Below, one piece after another: positions 16,164-26,116 of a DNA stretch of 64,000 nucleotides. The DNA lies in NCBI GenBank assembly GCA_964653145.1, contig CAZZCG010000013.1, positions 31,529 to 95,528 on the forward strand, written 5' to 3'. The notes beneath the pieces are model-generated. The model worked only from the letters and a program-made list of their open reading frames with translations. It searched no databases and was not told the origin of the DNA. Source of the DNA: Pseudocalidococcus sp964653145. Lineage in GTDB: Bacteria > Cyanobacteriota > Cyanobacteriia > Thermosynechococcales > Thermosynechococcaceae. The translations under genes and the position numbers were made by a program. Position 1 is the stretch's first letter, and each line of letters starts with the position of its first letter.

Positions 16164-17006
16164 CTAGGCCACTGGCTGAGAGGAATTTGAATGTGTCGGT
16201 TGCTGGGTCTGGATTAGTTTGAGGCGTCCTCGGACATAGACATCGGTAGGAGAGCATTGGAGGTGAGATTGGTAGTATTCCCCAGCCAGCTTGGAATTCC
16301 CCATTTCCTCTGCGATCCAACCTAGGTTGCGGTAGTGGCTGGACTGTACACCTTCAAGTTGGATTAAATGCTGGAGGGCCGTTGACGCCAGGGGCAAGTG
16401 ATTGAGGAGGTAGGCTACCATGGCTAGTTTTTCCCAAAGTTCCTGTCGGTGTGGCTGGCTCCGTAAAACCCGCTCTAACTTGACTCTGGTGCTGCTTAGA
16501 GTCTCGCGATGGGAGGCGCTCAAACTGAGACGTTGGTGGGCAAGTTCCCAAAAGGGGAGAGCAGGAATAGGTTGGGCGGGGGTGGCGACTGGGCGACTAG
16601 AGTTACTTCCTTTGGCCAGGAGGGTTTTGAGGCGCGTTAGGAGTTGTTCAGGGTTCACAGGTTTGACGAGGAAATCAGAGGCGCCAACCCCACGGGCCCG
16701 AATTCGCTGGAGCGGGTTGTCTTGAGCAGTCAGGATCACGATCGGAATTTCCCCCAGGCCTGGGGTTCGATGCAATTGCCGACAGAGTTCATAGCCATCC
16801 ACATCGGGCATGAGAATATCCATCAAAATGGCAGCGGGAGGATGAGCTAGAAGTTCAGCCTTGGCCTGGTGGGACTGGGTAATGTTCAGGACATCATAGC
16901 CAGCGGTTTGTAGGATTAGGGCCAGATGGCGTTGCACAGTTTTACTATCGTCAATACAGGCAATTAAGGGCGCAGGGGTTGTTTGGACAACGGGAACAGC
17001 ATTCAT
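16164..17006 (-). CDS. Response regulator with a C-terminal TPR-like region
   Basis: The protein has about 280 residues. A CheY-like receiver occupies the N-terminal 125 residues: acidic pair IDDSK, phosphorylation Asp in ILMDILMPDVDG and the conserved Lys in FLVKPVN. The rest is a helical region (LAMVAYLLNHLPLASTALQHLIQLEG, then NLGWIAEEMGNSKLAGEYYQ) that looks like TPR-type repeats, with no DNA-binding domain. A role in protein-protein output, as with pilus or motility receivers in cyanobacteria, is likely. Starts at 17033 and 17006 are both open; the latter is chosen because GGTGG precedes it and the first nine codons look atypical. The kinase partner is not in the window. Confidence 0.75.
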   Translation of the reverse strand: MNAVPVVQTTPAPLIACIDDSKTVQRHLALILQTAGYDVLNITQSHQAKAELLAHPPAAILMDILMPDVDGYELCRQLHRTPGLGEIPIVILTAQDNPLQRIRARGVGASDFLVKPVNPEQLLTRLKTLLAKGSNSSRPVATPAQPIPALPFWELAHQRLSLSASHRETLSSTRVKLERVLRSQPHRQELWEKLAMVAYLLNHLPLASTALQHLIQLEGVQSSHYRNLGWIAEEMGNSKLAGEYYQSHLQCSPTDVYVRGRLKLIQTQQPTHSNSSQPVA

Positions 17007-17099
17007 CAGAGAACCACCCATACAGTAGTGCATAGGTTCATTTTCCTAAGACCGTCCAATGCTGCCAGTGATCAGTGGGCCCAGTAGTAGTGATCTAGA

Positions 17100-17906
17100 T
17101 CATGGGAAACGAAAGGGCAGTGGGGCATTGTTGCGATTCAACCAGGCCGAGAGGGTCGCTAACCCTTGGGGATCGGTGAGATTGTAATTCAAGGGGGTGA
17201 GACTAATCAGGTTCTGTTGCAGGGCCTGGACGTCGGTCAGGTGTGCACCATCCCCCTGGGGGACATCCTCTAGGACTTCACCAGCCAGCCAATAGTAGGT
17301 TTTTCCCCGGGGGTCGATTCGTTTTTGAAACTGATCATGGTAGCGACGCAAACCCTGGCGAGTCATCACAGCTCCAGCAATATCAGCTTTGGGGAGGGCT
17401 GGAACATTAACATTTAGGAGCAGACAATTGGGTAGGGGATTATGGGCCAATTCATTTAACAAGTAGGCAGCAAATTCGGCGGCGGGTTGAAAGTCACGGA
17501 CGGTAAAGCTGGCTAAGCTAAGAGCCATACTGGGCAGACCTTCAATGACCCCTTCCATGGCGGCGGAAACGGTACCGGAATAGAGAATATCTGTACCCAG
17601 ATTTGACCCTTGATTAATCCCGGAGACCACATAATCTGGCCAAGGATCCAACAGGGCACCGAGGGCTAACTTCACGCAATCGGAGGGGGTTCCAGAACAG
17701 GCCCAAGCCTGGATACGGGGGTCAAAAACATTGACAATCTCTTCGGCACGAATGGGATCAAAAATTGTTAATCCATGCCCAGTGGCGGAACGCTCCCGAT
17801 CGGGACAAACCACTGTGACCTCATGCCCGGCCTGGACTAAGGTATCAGCTAAGGTGCGAATCCCTGGGGCAAAAATACCATCATCATTACTGAGCAACAG
17901 ACGCAT
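17100..17906 (-). CDS. surE: SurE 5'/3'-nucleotidase
   Basis: A 268-residue protein starting MRLLLSNDDGIFAPGI, the NDDG metal-binding signature of SurE. VSGINQGSNLGTDILYSGTVSAAMEG is the second diagnostic block. SurE is a metal-dependent nucleoside monophosphate phosphatase with activity on short polyphosphate, linked to stationary-phase survival. Length and motifs are normal. It lies 34 bp downstream of the nucleotidyltransferase gene on the same strand and may be co-transcribed with it. Confidence 0.95.
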   Translation of the reverse strand: MRLLLSNDDGIFAPGIRTLADTLVQAGHEVTVVCPDRERSATGHGLTIFDPIRAEEIVNVFDPRIQAWACSGTPSDCVKLALGALLDPWPDYVVSGINQGSNLGTDILYSGTVSAAMEGVIEGLPSMALSLASFTVRDFQPAAEFAAYLLNELAHNPLPNCLLLNVNVPALPKADIAGAVMTRQGLRRYHDQFQKRIDPRGKTYYWLAGEVLEDVPQGDGAHLTDVQALQQNLISLTPLNYNLTDPQGLATLSAWLNRNNAPLPFRFP

Positions 17907-17940
17907 AAATCCTGGGCTGAGACATCCCCCCTATCTTGGC

Positions 17941-20466
17941 TTAAAACGGGGTCAGACTTTCAGCGGGCTCGAGGTGGGCAAATTCATGTATGCGTCGGCT
18001 GTAATCTTGGGTCATTTGCTCAATCCAGGCCTGCTCGTGACCATTGACAAATAAGTGAACGAGGGGTTCGCTAGCATCCGGTAAAACTAAGACCCAATCC
18101 CCCTCTCGATGCAGAATTTTTACCCCGTCCACAAGATCTAGGTGACTGGGGCTATGGGTTTCCACTAAATGGCGCATTAAGGAACCTTTGGCAATCCAGG
18201 GACAACGCAGGGCCTCATGGATATGAAACACATGGGGGAGGTTGCGACGGATTTGGCTGAGGGACTGTTGACGCAAAGCCAGCATTTCCATTAATTTTGC
18301 AATGCTAAACATGGCATCGTAACCGGGGTGTAGTTGAGGAAAAATAAATCCAGTTTCCGCACTGCCCCCAAACACTGCTCCCGATTGCCTTTGGCAGGCT
18401 TCCATGAGATCGGTGGGATTGGCCTTGGTTCGCACCACATATCCCCCGTGGCGACGGGCAATAGCCTCAATGGCGCTGGAGATGTGCACCGGGACAATCA
18501 CCGTACCACCGGGATAGGCCGAGAGCACCAGATCTGTCATCAGGGCTGTCAACTCTTCGCCAGCGATCAATAGTCCCTGATCATCCACTAGGGTTAAGCG
18601 CTCCCCATTGGCAGACACCTGAGCACCAAGATCCGCCTGGATTGCCTTCACCACTTGCCCAAGTTCCCGCAACAGGTGCTGTCGTTCTTCGCCATTGAGG
18701 GGGGTTTGGTGGAGCGTCGCATTGAGAACTACGGCATCACAGCCAAATTTGTTCAAGAGCTGGGGTAAAACCACACCCGAAACTGCATAGGCATAATCCA
18801 CCACCAACTTTGCTGCGTGCTTTTGCAGGGCCTGGGTATTCAGCCACTTACTGAACCCTTGGGCATAGGTTTCGACAATCTGACTCGGATAGGTAATCTG
18901 GCCCACATCGGTTAACGTGACCCGCCGCATATCTTCCCGAAAATAGGCGGTTTCGATTTGCCGTTGCTTGGCCTGGTTCAGATTAATTCCCTTGTGATCA
19001 AAAAACTCAATCAGGAGTTGCTCATCCCGATCTGGATGTAACCGGACATGAATTCCCCCACAAACAGATAATCCCTGTACAGCATAGCGAGAAATGGGTA
19101 AGGCAATCGCTTCCAGGCACAAAACATTAATCCCAACGGACATTAATCCTGCCATGAGGGCATTGGCAATCATCCGGGAGACGCTGCGTTGATCTCGAGA
19201 AATCAAAACACTGGTACCAGGTTCTAGGGTGGAGGCATAGGCTGCCGCTAAGCGCACTGCAAACTCCGGGGTAATATCCACATTGGCCAGGCCCGCCACC
19301 CCCTGATAGCCAAATAAATTTCGCTGTCCTGTACTCCCCCAGATCAAACTTTGATTAATTTTCGCCCCGGCCTCAATTTGCTTGCCCGGCCAAATCCTGA
19401 CTCCCCGGCCAATTACACTTTCTTCACCAATTCGCGAGCGCGACCCAACCACAGCCCCCTCTTGGACAACCGCATGCCGATCCACCCGTACCCGCCGTCC
19501 AATTAAACAACTGTCCAAAATGCTTTCTTCACCAATGACACTGCCACTCCAAACAATGGCCTGTTGAATATGGGAACGACTGCCGACAATGACGTTATCC
19601 CCCAGAACCGTGCCACTCTCGAGACAGACATCGCTTTGAATCCGGCAATTGTGGCCAATAAATAGAGGCGGACGCAGGCGAGCCCGGGGATGAATTATTG
19701 AGTTGTGACCGACCCAAATTTGCGGATAGAGTTCCCGACCACAGGGTTCCAGATTGACCTGTTGATTGAGGGCATCGTATTGTACCTGTTGATAGGTATC
19801 AAGACTGCCGACATCACACCAATAGCCCTCAGCAATAAAGCCATAGAGGGGAATTTGGGACTGGAGCAGCAGAGGGAACAGGTCTTTAGAGAAATCTCGC
19901 TCAGTGCCACTGGGTAAATACTCTAAAACATCGGGTTCAAGAATATAAATGCCGGTATTGACCGTATCAGAGAAGATTTCACCCGGTGATGGTTTTTCCA
20001 GGAAGCGTTGAATCCGGCCCTGTTCGTCTGTGATCACCACACCAAACTCTTTGGGATTGGGCACGCGGGTTAGGACCAACGTGGCCTGGGCCTGGTGTTG
20101 GCGGTGAAATGCAAGGGCGGCTGTGAGATCAATATCTGTAACGCTATCGCCGCTGACAACAACAAACGTTTCATCTAAGAGAGAGGAAATATTCTTGACG
20201 CACCCAGCGGTTCCCAGGGGATAATCTTCCTCAACGGCATAGGTAATTTCCACGCCAAAGTCCCGCCCATCGCCAAAATATTCCCGCACCACATCTGGCA
20301 AATAATGCAGCGTAAAAATTACCTCAGTCAGTTGATGCCGTCGGAGCAGGTCAAGAATATGTTCAGCAATGGGCCGATTCAGTAAGGGCACCATTGGCTT
20401 GGGTAATTCGCAGGTCAATGGCCGCAACCGTGTACCACTCCCCCCTGCCATCAAAACTGCCCGCAT
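17941..20466 (-). CDS. NDP-sugar pyrophosphorylase fused to a degenerate phosphomannomutase domain
   Basis: A protein of about 841 residues in three parts: nucleotidyltransferase (1-230; VLMAGGSGTRLRPLTCELPK, the signature of mannose-1-P guanylyltransferase/glucose-1-P transferases), left-handed beta-helix hexapeptide repeats (about 245-370), and a phosphohexomutase-like domain (385-841). In the mutase part the phosphoserine loop TASHNP is missing; the corresponding place reads GGIHVRLHPDRDEQLLIEFFDHKG, and the DxDxD metal loop is not visible (TLVDDQGLLIAG). So the transferase looks active and the mutase dead, perhaps regulatory. The start at 20466 has GGAGG six bases upstream; a GTG two codons earlier is less likely. 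Confidence 0.85.
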   Translation of the reverse strand: MRAVLMAGGSGTRLRPLTCELPKPMVPLLNRPIAEHILDLLRRHQLTEVIFTLHYLPDVVREYFGDGRDFGVEITYAVEEDYPLGTAGCVKNISSLLDETFVVVSGDSVTDIDLTAALAFHRQHQAQATLVLTRVPNPKEFGVVITDEQGRIQRFLEKPSPGEIFSDTVNTGIYILEPDVLEYLPSGTERDFSKDLFPLLLQSQIPLYGFIAEGYWCDVGSLDTYQQVQYDALNQQVNLEPCGRELYPQIWVGHNSIIHPRARLRPPLFIGHNCRIQSDVCLESGTVLGDNVIVGSRSHIQQAIVWSGSVIGEESILDSCLIGRRVRVDRHAVVQEGAVVGSRSRIGEESVIGRGVRIWPGKQIEAGAKINQSLIWGSTGQRNLFGYQGVAGLANVDITPEFAVRLAAAYASTLEPGTSVLISRDQRSVSRMIANALMAGLMSVGINVLCLEAIALPISRYAVQGLSVCGGIHVRLHPDRDEQLLIEFFDHKGINLNQAKQRQIETAYFREDMRRVTLTDVGQITYPSQIVETYAQGFSKWLNTQALQKHAAKLVVDYAYAVSGVVLPQLLNKFGCDAVVLNATLHQTPLNGEERQHLLRELGQVVKAIQADLGAQVSANGERLTLVDDQGLLIAGEELTALMTDLVLSAYPGGTVIVPVHISSAIEAIARRHGGYVVRTKANPTDLMEACQRQSGAVFGGSAETGFIFPQLHPGYDAMFSIAKLMEMLALRQQSLSQIRRNLPHVFHIHEALRCPWIAKGSLMRHLVETHSPSHLDLVDGVKILHREGDWVLVLPDASEPLVHLFVNGHEQAWIEQMTQDYSRRIHEFAHLEPAESLTPF

Positions 20467-20573
20467 TGCCACCTCCAGGCCCCAAACCCGTTAAGGTGAT
20501 CCTAGAATTTTGGTTTTAAAAATTTACTGAACTGTCGAAAATCTTAATGATGTCCCTTAGAGCGAGCAAAAAA

Positions 20574-22961
20574 TTAGGTTAATTGCCCATACATGGCCCA
20601 AATTGCCATCGGTCGTAAATACATACAGGCCCGAAATGTACCCACTGCGGTAATCGCTTCTGGAGTCCGAAATTGCAGGCCATTGTCATAAATTTGCTGA
20701 ATTACCGTTTGCGTCAACTTCCAGGCCCCATCCTTCATCCCCATTTGATATAAAAACGCCGCCAAGCCATAGTTAATTCCAATCCAAACTTCCAGGGGAT
20801 GGGTCGCATTGGGTTTTTCTGGAGAGCCATCGGGTAACAGGCCATTCGCTGCCCCAAATTGACCGTTATGGAAGTTCAAAAAGCAAACATCGTAAACGGT
20901 TTTAAGAGCTGATTCTGCACAGTCTATGGGAACTACATCCGGCAAATTCAACAAGCGGGCATAGTATTGACCACACAGCTGATCCGCCATCACAACTTGG
21001 GAGTTACTGTCACTATCCAGGCGATAAAACTGACCATTCCAAAGTTTGGCTTGATACGTTGGCCGGGATTGAGTTAACCAGGCCTGCCATTTTTCTTGTT
21101 CTGGTTTCGTGTTGATTCCCTGGGCTTCTAACCGTTGGGCAATCGCTAAGGCAGCTTCCAAGGCCGCAATCCACAGGCCCCCACAGTAAGCACTGACCCC
21201 TTTGAGTTGCCAGTCATCATAGGTTTGATCCGGCGCCCCACTGTTTTCCGGCAAGCCATCGCCATCGGTATCAAAGGTTTTCAAGTAATCTAAACTACTG
21301 ACAATTGAGGGCCAGCAAGAGATCAAGAACTCAAGATCCGTTGCCCCTGTTAACAGGTAATCCCGATAGACCAAGAGGACAAAATCTGAGGCTAAATCTT
21401 TCCAGAGGTTGCAGTCTTGATAGCTGGTGTAATTACTAGCTTCCCAGGGATGTTCATTGGGGGCGCCGAGATCATGGGGCGTGGCCTGGGCAATTTTGCG
21501 AGGGGCTTTGTGGGCTGTTTCTGGATCGCCTTGATAGTAGTAGCCAATAATCCGCAGTTTCGGGTCTTCTGTGGGAATCGCTCTAGCAAAGGCCCGCATC
21601 ACCCCTTTTTCCAACTCTGGCCACAAGTAGAGCAGAGCAAAAGAACCATACAACCGCACATCTAAACTTTCATACCAGCGATAGTCTAAACATTCCAAAA
21701 CGGCATATTGTCCCAAGGGTTCCAGTTCCGTTGCTGCTGTCCACAAACTGCCACCGCTGGTGAGGTCATAGAGTTCATTGATCAACGCCATTTTGAAGTC
21801 ATCGGGCCAATGGGGATGGTCAAGAATCGGCTGTTGCCAGGCCTGGATCTGTGCTCGCCATTGCTGATAGTTTTCTAAGGCAGTTTGGGCAATTTTTTCA
21901 GCATTGGTTCCAGACTGATCCCAAAAATCCGTGTAACGGCGGAAGTAGTTAATATCTGGAGCAAATTCAGTTACGGGCAAATCCCAGGCCAGGACAAAGG
22001 GAATTTCTTTAGATTCACCGGGAGCCAACGTAAACCGCACTGCCAAGGCCGCGCCAATTTGTTCAGAATCAGTTGCGGGTTGCTTGTTTTGAATATTGCT
22101 CAGTGATCCATCTTGACTAAACGACTCCCACAGATCTGCCCCATCTCCAATCGGGTTCCAGCGGGTATGATAAAAAATCTCGAAACCATCTTGAACAGGT
22201 ACTGATAACGCCCATTCACCTTCCCCTTCTTTAATCGTTGAGTTCGGATCGCGGTGACGTTGAAGTAAACAACTGGCCTGGGTTTTGGATTGATTGAAGC
22301 TGTTATAATTGCCCTCACTTTGCCCTAAACGCGGCGTGTAATCATAAACCGGACTCCCATCATCCCGGATGCGAATTTCGGAAGCGGGCGTGGCGTTACT
22401 AAACCAACCGACTAGATTTTGCCAACTGAGCATAATACTCAACGTTATGGGCTGATCCGTGGGGTTATGGGCCGTCCAGACAAAGATCCCAATCGGATAA
22501 CTGGTTTCTTGATAGTTGTGGGGAATAATCGGGGAAAACTGCTCACAGGTTAATGCAGTCTGAAATACCCCTTGATACTGAAACCAACTGCGGGGATAAA
22601 GCGCGCCATAGGTACCTTGATGTTGCGGATACCACTGCCAGGCCCCGAGGGTTCCATCACTAGGCGATTCAGTACATAACGAATAGGCCTGGGATAGCTC
22701 ACCCACCTGCTCAAAAACAGAAAACTGACAGCCCGGAATCGTTTGAAAAATATGTTCACCGCCATCCAAGTGCCAAAGGTTAAAATCTCCCCGTGACGAC
22801 CGACCAATACAGCCCGCGCCAAATCCGCCCAGGGGCATTCCGTGCCAAGGGCCATCGTCCAAATTACTGGCATAGCGGACGGTATAAGGCTTTTCCCACC
22901 CTAAACCAATCGGTCGTTGCCAGGCCTGGGGCGGAATTTGAGCAAGAGGATCAAGGTTCAA
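20574..22961 (-). CDS. GH116 beta-glucosidase (GBA2-like glucosylceramidase family)
   Basis: A 795-residue enzyme starting with IPPQAWQRPIGLGWEKPYTV and GMPLGGFGAGCIGRSSRGDF, typical of the N-terminal domain of GH116. Catalytic candidates are the nucleophile Glu423 in VLECLDYRWY and acid/base Asp578 in APDQTYDDW, matching the known bacterial GH116 positions in pattern. Family members hydrolyse beta-glucosides, in animals glucosylceramide. No signal peptide is visible, so it should be cytosolic. The start is TTG, with no better ATG upstream and the first internal ATG (residue 42) inside the conserved domain. In cyanobacteria a possible substrate is a glucolipid or cell-wall glucoside, which is inference. 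Confidence 0.88.
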   Translation of the reverse strand: MNLDPLAQIPPQAWQRPIGLGWEKPYTVRYASNLDDGPWHGMPLGGFGAGCIGRSSRGDFNLWHLDGGEHIFQTIPGCQFSVFEQVGELSQAYSLCTESPSDGTLGAWQWYPQHQGTYGALYPRSWFQYQGVFQTALTCEQFSPIIPHNYQETSYPIGIFVWTAHNPTDQPITLSIMLSWQNLVGWFSNATPASEIRIRDDGSPVYDYTPRLGQSEGNYNSFNQSKTQASCLLQRHRDPNSTIKEGEGEWALSVPVQDGFEIFYHTRWNPIGDGADLWESFSQDGSLSNIQNKQPATDSEQIGAALAVRFTLAPGESKEIPFVLAWDLPVTEFAPDINYFRRYTDFWDQSGTNAEKIAQTALENYQQWRAQIQAWQQPILDHPHWPDDFKMALINELYDLTSGGSLWTAATELEPLGQYAVLECLDYRWYESLDVRLYGSFALLYLWPELEKGVMRAFARAIPTEDPKLRIIGYYYQGDPETAHKAPRKIAQATPHDLGAPNEHPWEASNYTSYQDCNLWKDLASDFVLLVYRDYLLTGATDLEFLISCWPSIVSSLDYLKTFDTDGDGLPENSGAPDQTYDDWQLKGVSAYCGGLWIAALEAALAIAQRLEAQGINTKPEQEKWQAWLTQSRPTYQAKLWNGQFYRLDSDSNSQVVMADQLCGQYYARLLNLPDVVPIDCAESALKTVYDVCFLNFHNGQFGAANGLLPDGSPEKPNATHPLEVWIGINYGLAAFLYQMGMKDGAWKLTQTVIQQIYDNGLQFRTPEAITAVGTFRACMYLRPMAIWAMYGQLT

Positions 22962-23422
22962 AGGTGGATTCCCCTGGGACTGTAAAGATTCTCAATTATT
23001 CTAAGTGCCAATGCTGACTAAACTCACCTGTCAATCGTGGGGACGTTCGCCGACCAAAATTTGAGTGGTGCAGCAAAGGGCAACAGCTATCATTAAATTT
23101 CCAGCACATATTTTGCCTCTAGAGAGCCAGAGAGTCCTGAATTTGGTCAGTGTTGCGCGTAACCAGTTATGGCCTGGTCTGGAGAGATTTGAACAGATCG
23201 GAATTACCGGTGTTTTCATCCCTAGGCAAACATCCGAATAGTCTATCGAGTTGGGAGTTTTTTGATAAATTGTTAAGTGCCCGGTAGCAGCTTAAACCCC
23301 TAATGCCCCAATTCAGTAATCCAGATTTTGATGCCAAGATTGAAGCTACCATTCACCAAAAACCAGCAACACCTAACCCCTCGAAATAAACTTTTCTCAA
23401 TTTAAGTTGGTATCTCCCCATT
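22962..23422. other. 461-bp intergenic region, no gene seen
   Basis: This stretch between two divergent genes (GH116 leftward, sufS rightward) has stops in all frames and no tRNA-like cloverleaf. It must hold the promoters of both genes, but no convincing -35/-10 pair was recognised. A short inverted repeat, CGGAATTACCG, lies near 23199-23209. One GGCCTGG heptamer occurs near 23170. Confidence 0.6.
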
Positions 23423-24682
23423 ATGACCCTGACGCAAACCCGCCCCCTTGCTGACTTTGTTCGAGCCGATTTCCCGATTCTTCAGCAGCAGGTTCATGGT
23501 AAACCCCTGGTTTATTTAGATAATGCCGCCACCTCCCAAAAACCCCAGGCCGTAATTCAATGTCTTAATGATTATTACCAGGGGTATAACGCCAATGTGC
23601 ATCGGGGGGTACATACCCTCAGCGACAAAGCGACCACGGCCTATGAAGGCGCCCGAGACAAGGTTGCGGAATTGATCAATGCTAAATCTCGCCAGGAAAT
23701 TATCTATACCCGCAATGCCAGTGAAGCAATTAATTTGGTGGCCTACAGTTGGGGGTTGAGTCAATTGGGGCCTGGGGACGAAATTATCCTCACCGTGATG
23801 GAACACCACAGTAATTTAATTCCCTGGCAGTTAGTGGCGCAAAAAACCGGGGCAGTGTTGAAGTTTGTCGAGTTAGATGACCAGGAGTCTTTTAGTTTCT
23901 CCCACTATCAATCCCTGCTCTCCGATAAAACCAAACTTGTCTCTGTGGTACATGTTTCCAATACCCTCGGTTGCATCAATCCCGTGACGGAAATTGCCGA
24001 ATTAGCCCATGCCGTTGGAGCCAAAGTTCTCATTGATGCCTGTCAAAGTGCCCCCCACATGAAGCTCGATGTCCAGACCATGGATTGTGATTGGCTCGTA
24101 GCTTCCGGCCATAAAATGTGTGCGCCGACGGGGATTGGGTTTCTTTACGGTAAATTAGACCTTCTCCGCTCGATGCCGCCATTTCTGGGGGGTGGGGAAA
24201 TGATTGCCGATGTCTTTCTTGAACATGCCACCTATGCCGACTTGCCCCATAAATTTGAAGCAGGGACCCCAGCCATTGGGGAAGCCATTGCTTTGGGGGC
24301 AGCAGTGGACTATTTAACCTCGGTGGGTATGGAGGCAATTCATGATTACGAGGCCGAGTTAACCCAATACCTCTGGCAGAGGCTCAGTGAAATTTCGGCC
24401 TTAAGGCTTTTGGGCCCGGCTCCAGATACTAGAGGCTATGGGCGAGCGGCCTTGGTCAGTTTTACAGCAGGTGAGGTCCATCCCCATGATCTATCCACAA
24501 TCTTGGATCAAGCGGGCATTGCCATTCGGGCGGGCCACCATTGCACCCAACCCCTGCACCGCTGCCTAGGTGTCCAATCCACTGCACGGGCAAGCTTGTA
24601 TTTTTATAATACGTTTGCAGAAATTGATTCTCTGGCGGGGGCGCTGCAAGAGGCGGTAGACTTTTTCGGTGCTATCTTCTAA
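23423..24682 (+). CDS. sufS: SufS-type cysteine desulfurase
   Basis: A 419-residue class-V aminotransferase-fold enzyme. YLDNAATSQKP starts the cofactor domain, His-Lys231 in ASGHKMCAPTGIGF binds PLP, and Cys374 in RAGHHCTQPLH is the persulfide Cys within the short RxGHHC loop of the SufS group. It releases sulfur from cysteine for Fe-S cluster assembly in the SUF pathway. In many cyanobacteria sufS follows sufBCD; here sufBCD is not adjacent. Length and motifs are normal. Confidence 0.95.
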   Translation: MTLTQTRPLADFVRADFPILQQQVHGKPLVYLDNAATSQKPQAVIQCLNDYYQGYNANVHRGVHTLSDKATTAYEGARDKVAELINAKSRQEIIYTRNASEAINLVAYSWGLSQLGPGDEIILTVMEHHSNLIPWQLVAQKTGAVLKFVELDDQESFSFSHYQSLLSDKTKLVSVVHVSNTLGCINPVTEIAELAHAVGAKVLIDACQSAPHMKLDVQTMDCDWLVASGHKMCAPTGIGFLYGKLDLLRSMPPFLGGGEMIADVFLEHATYADLPHKFEAGTPAIGEAIALGAAVDYLTSVGMEAIHDYEAELTQYLWQRLSEISALRLLGPAPDTRGYGRAALVSFTAGEVHPHDLSTILDQAGIAIRAGHHCTQPLHRCLGVQSTARASLYFYNTFAEIDSLAGALQEAVDFFGAIF

Positions 24683-24702
24683 ATACGAGTGGAGGGCTTT
24701 CG

Positions 24703-24915
24703 ATGCGCCCCAAAGATTTATTTTTACCCGGCCTGGTGGTTGTATTGATTTACATTGCCTGGGGTGCGGCGATTCCAGGCCCCATCGGTGGCTTTAGTCA
24801 ATCTTTGCGCAGTGGTGCCAATAGCTGGTTATCGAGTTTATTTTCTGGATTTGAAACCTTTAACCCCCATGACCGCACCCAGCGAGAAGTTGATCGACTC
24901 GAACCGAAGCCATAA
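24703..24915 (+). CDS. Small hypothetical membrane protein
   Basis: A 70-residue protein with one N-terminal membrane helix (LFLPGLVVVLIYIAWGAAI) and a polar tail ending in EVDRLEPKP. It starts 20 bp after sufS on the same strand, so it may be in the same transcript. No family was recognised. Confidence 0.55.
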   Translation: MRPKDLFLPGLVVVLIYIAWGAAIPGPIGGFSQSLRSGANSWLSSLFSGFETFNPHDRTQREVDRLEPKP

Positions 24916-24977
24916 TTTGGGCTATTCCCCAGTGTTAGGAGTCCCTGGGATGTCTGAGCATAAACATAAAGGACGAT

Positions 24978-25184
24978 ATGGTTAAATTTTTGATGCTCGG
25001 GACAGTGGCAGTGGGGTTAGGAACCATTGCGATTTTTTCAGTTCAAAATGCCAGCCCCACGGTTATTAGCTTTTTAATGTTCCAATCCGTGGCTTTGCCT
25101 CTAGGCGTGGTACTGACGGCCAGTGTCATGGTTGGGTTGTTCATCCCATTGTTGCTACTCTCGGGGCCTGGGCAACGGTCTTAA
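24978..25184 (+). CDS. Small LapA/DUF1049-like membrane protein
   Basis: A 68-residue protein with two membrane helices (LMLGTVAVGLGTIAIFSVQNA and PLGVVLTASVMVGLFIPLLLL). The turn SVQNASPTVISFLMF is the N-Q-N/QNA type pattern of the LapA (DUF1049) family of small inner-membrane proteins. A GGACGA stretch lies seven bases before the ATG. It follows another small membrane gene by 62 bp. Function is unknown; in enterobacteria LapA works with LapB in envelope lipopolysaccharide control, but that may not transfer. Confidence 0.7.
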   Translation: MVKFLMLGTVAVGLGTIAIFSVQNASPTVISFLMFQSVALPLGVVLTASVMVGLFIPLLLLSGPGQRS

Positions 25185-25244
25185 AAACAAAAGTATCGGA
25201 GCTTTGAATTCCTTGATTGGAAGTAATTTTATCAACACCAAGAA

Positions 25245-25892
25245 TTAAGGACACAAGCGGTTCATCTTCCAGGCCCCAGTGGCGTCAGACCATTCAAAGC
25301 ACAGCCGATCATGGAGTCGATTGGGCCGACCTTGCCAAAACTCAATTAACCGGGGTTGAACACAATAGCCGCCCCAGTGATCCGGTCGCGGGATGGGGGG
25401 TTGGGGATATTTAGCTTGAATCTTCGCAAGGGCCGATTCTAGGGTGGCATAGTCCTGAATCACATCGCTTTGTGCCGAAGCCCAGGCCCCCCACTGGCTG
25501 CCAAGGGGACGACTTTGGAAATAGCCATCAGACTCTTCGGGGGAAATTTTGCTCACCGTTCCCTCAATACGAACTTGACGTTCTAACTCGGCCCACCAAA
25601 ACACCAACGCGGCCTGGGGATGGGCAGCTAATTCCTGACCTTTACGGCTGAGGTAGTTGGTAAAAAAGACAAATCCTCGATCATCCACGTGCTTAAGTAA
25701 CACCATCCGTGCCGCAGGGAAATTGTCAGGGGTCAGGGTGGCCAGGGTCATGGCGTTGGGTTCCGGTAATTCAGCGGCCACTGCTTCCGTAAACCAGGCC
25801 TGGAATTGGGCAATCGGATCCGACAAAACATCCGCTTCTAACAATCGACGCAAGCGATAGTCTTGGCGTAAATCTGCAATATTAATCGTCAT
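25245..25892 (-). CDS. pdxH: Pyridoxamine 5'-phosphate oxidase
   Basis: A 215-residue FMN enzyme. Signatures are DLRQDYRLRRLLEADVLSDPIAQF, FPAARMVLLKHVDDRGFVFFTNYLSRKG (FMN phosphate binding) and the C-terminal HDRLCFEW...WKMNRLCP block with the R-L-x-P end. It oxidises pyridoxamine/pyridoxine phosphate to PLP, the cofactor used by SufS nearby, though the genes converge and are not one operon. The length is full. Confidence 0.95.
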   Translation of the reverse strand: MTINIADLRQDYRLRRLLEADVLSDPIAQFQAWFTEAVAAELPEPNAMTLATLTPDNFPAARMVLLKHVDDRGFVFFTNYLSRKGQELAAHPQAALVFWWAELERQVRIEGTVSKISPEESDGYFQSRPLGSQWGAWASAQSDVIQDYATLESALAKIQAKYPQPPIPRPDHWGGYCVQPRLIEFWQGRPNRLHDRLCFEWSDATGAWKMNRLCP

Positions 25893-26116
25893 AACCCCAC
25901 GGCAAACTTAGCTATCTTAATTATCTATGTTTCTAGAAAAGGCTTCCAGGCCCTGGCAATTCTTGCAGCCTCTTTGACAGAGAACCTTGGGAGAGGGCGT
26001 CATCGGGGCCTGGTCACATCCCATCGGGTCAAATAGGCAATGGTTCTTCAGTCTATGGGCAAACTCAGCCTAGGCTCGAAACAGCTAGAATTCTCAACAT
26101 TACTCAGAAACGGGGA

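Noticed and set aside
23165..23215. tRNA-like sequence on the minus strand (GTTCAAATC followed by CCAGACCA)
   Set aside because: The T-arm stem does not pair, no acceptor partner or anticodon arm can be drawn, so the resemblance is accidental.
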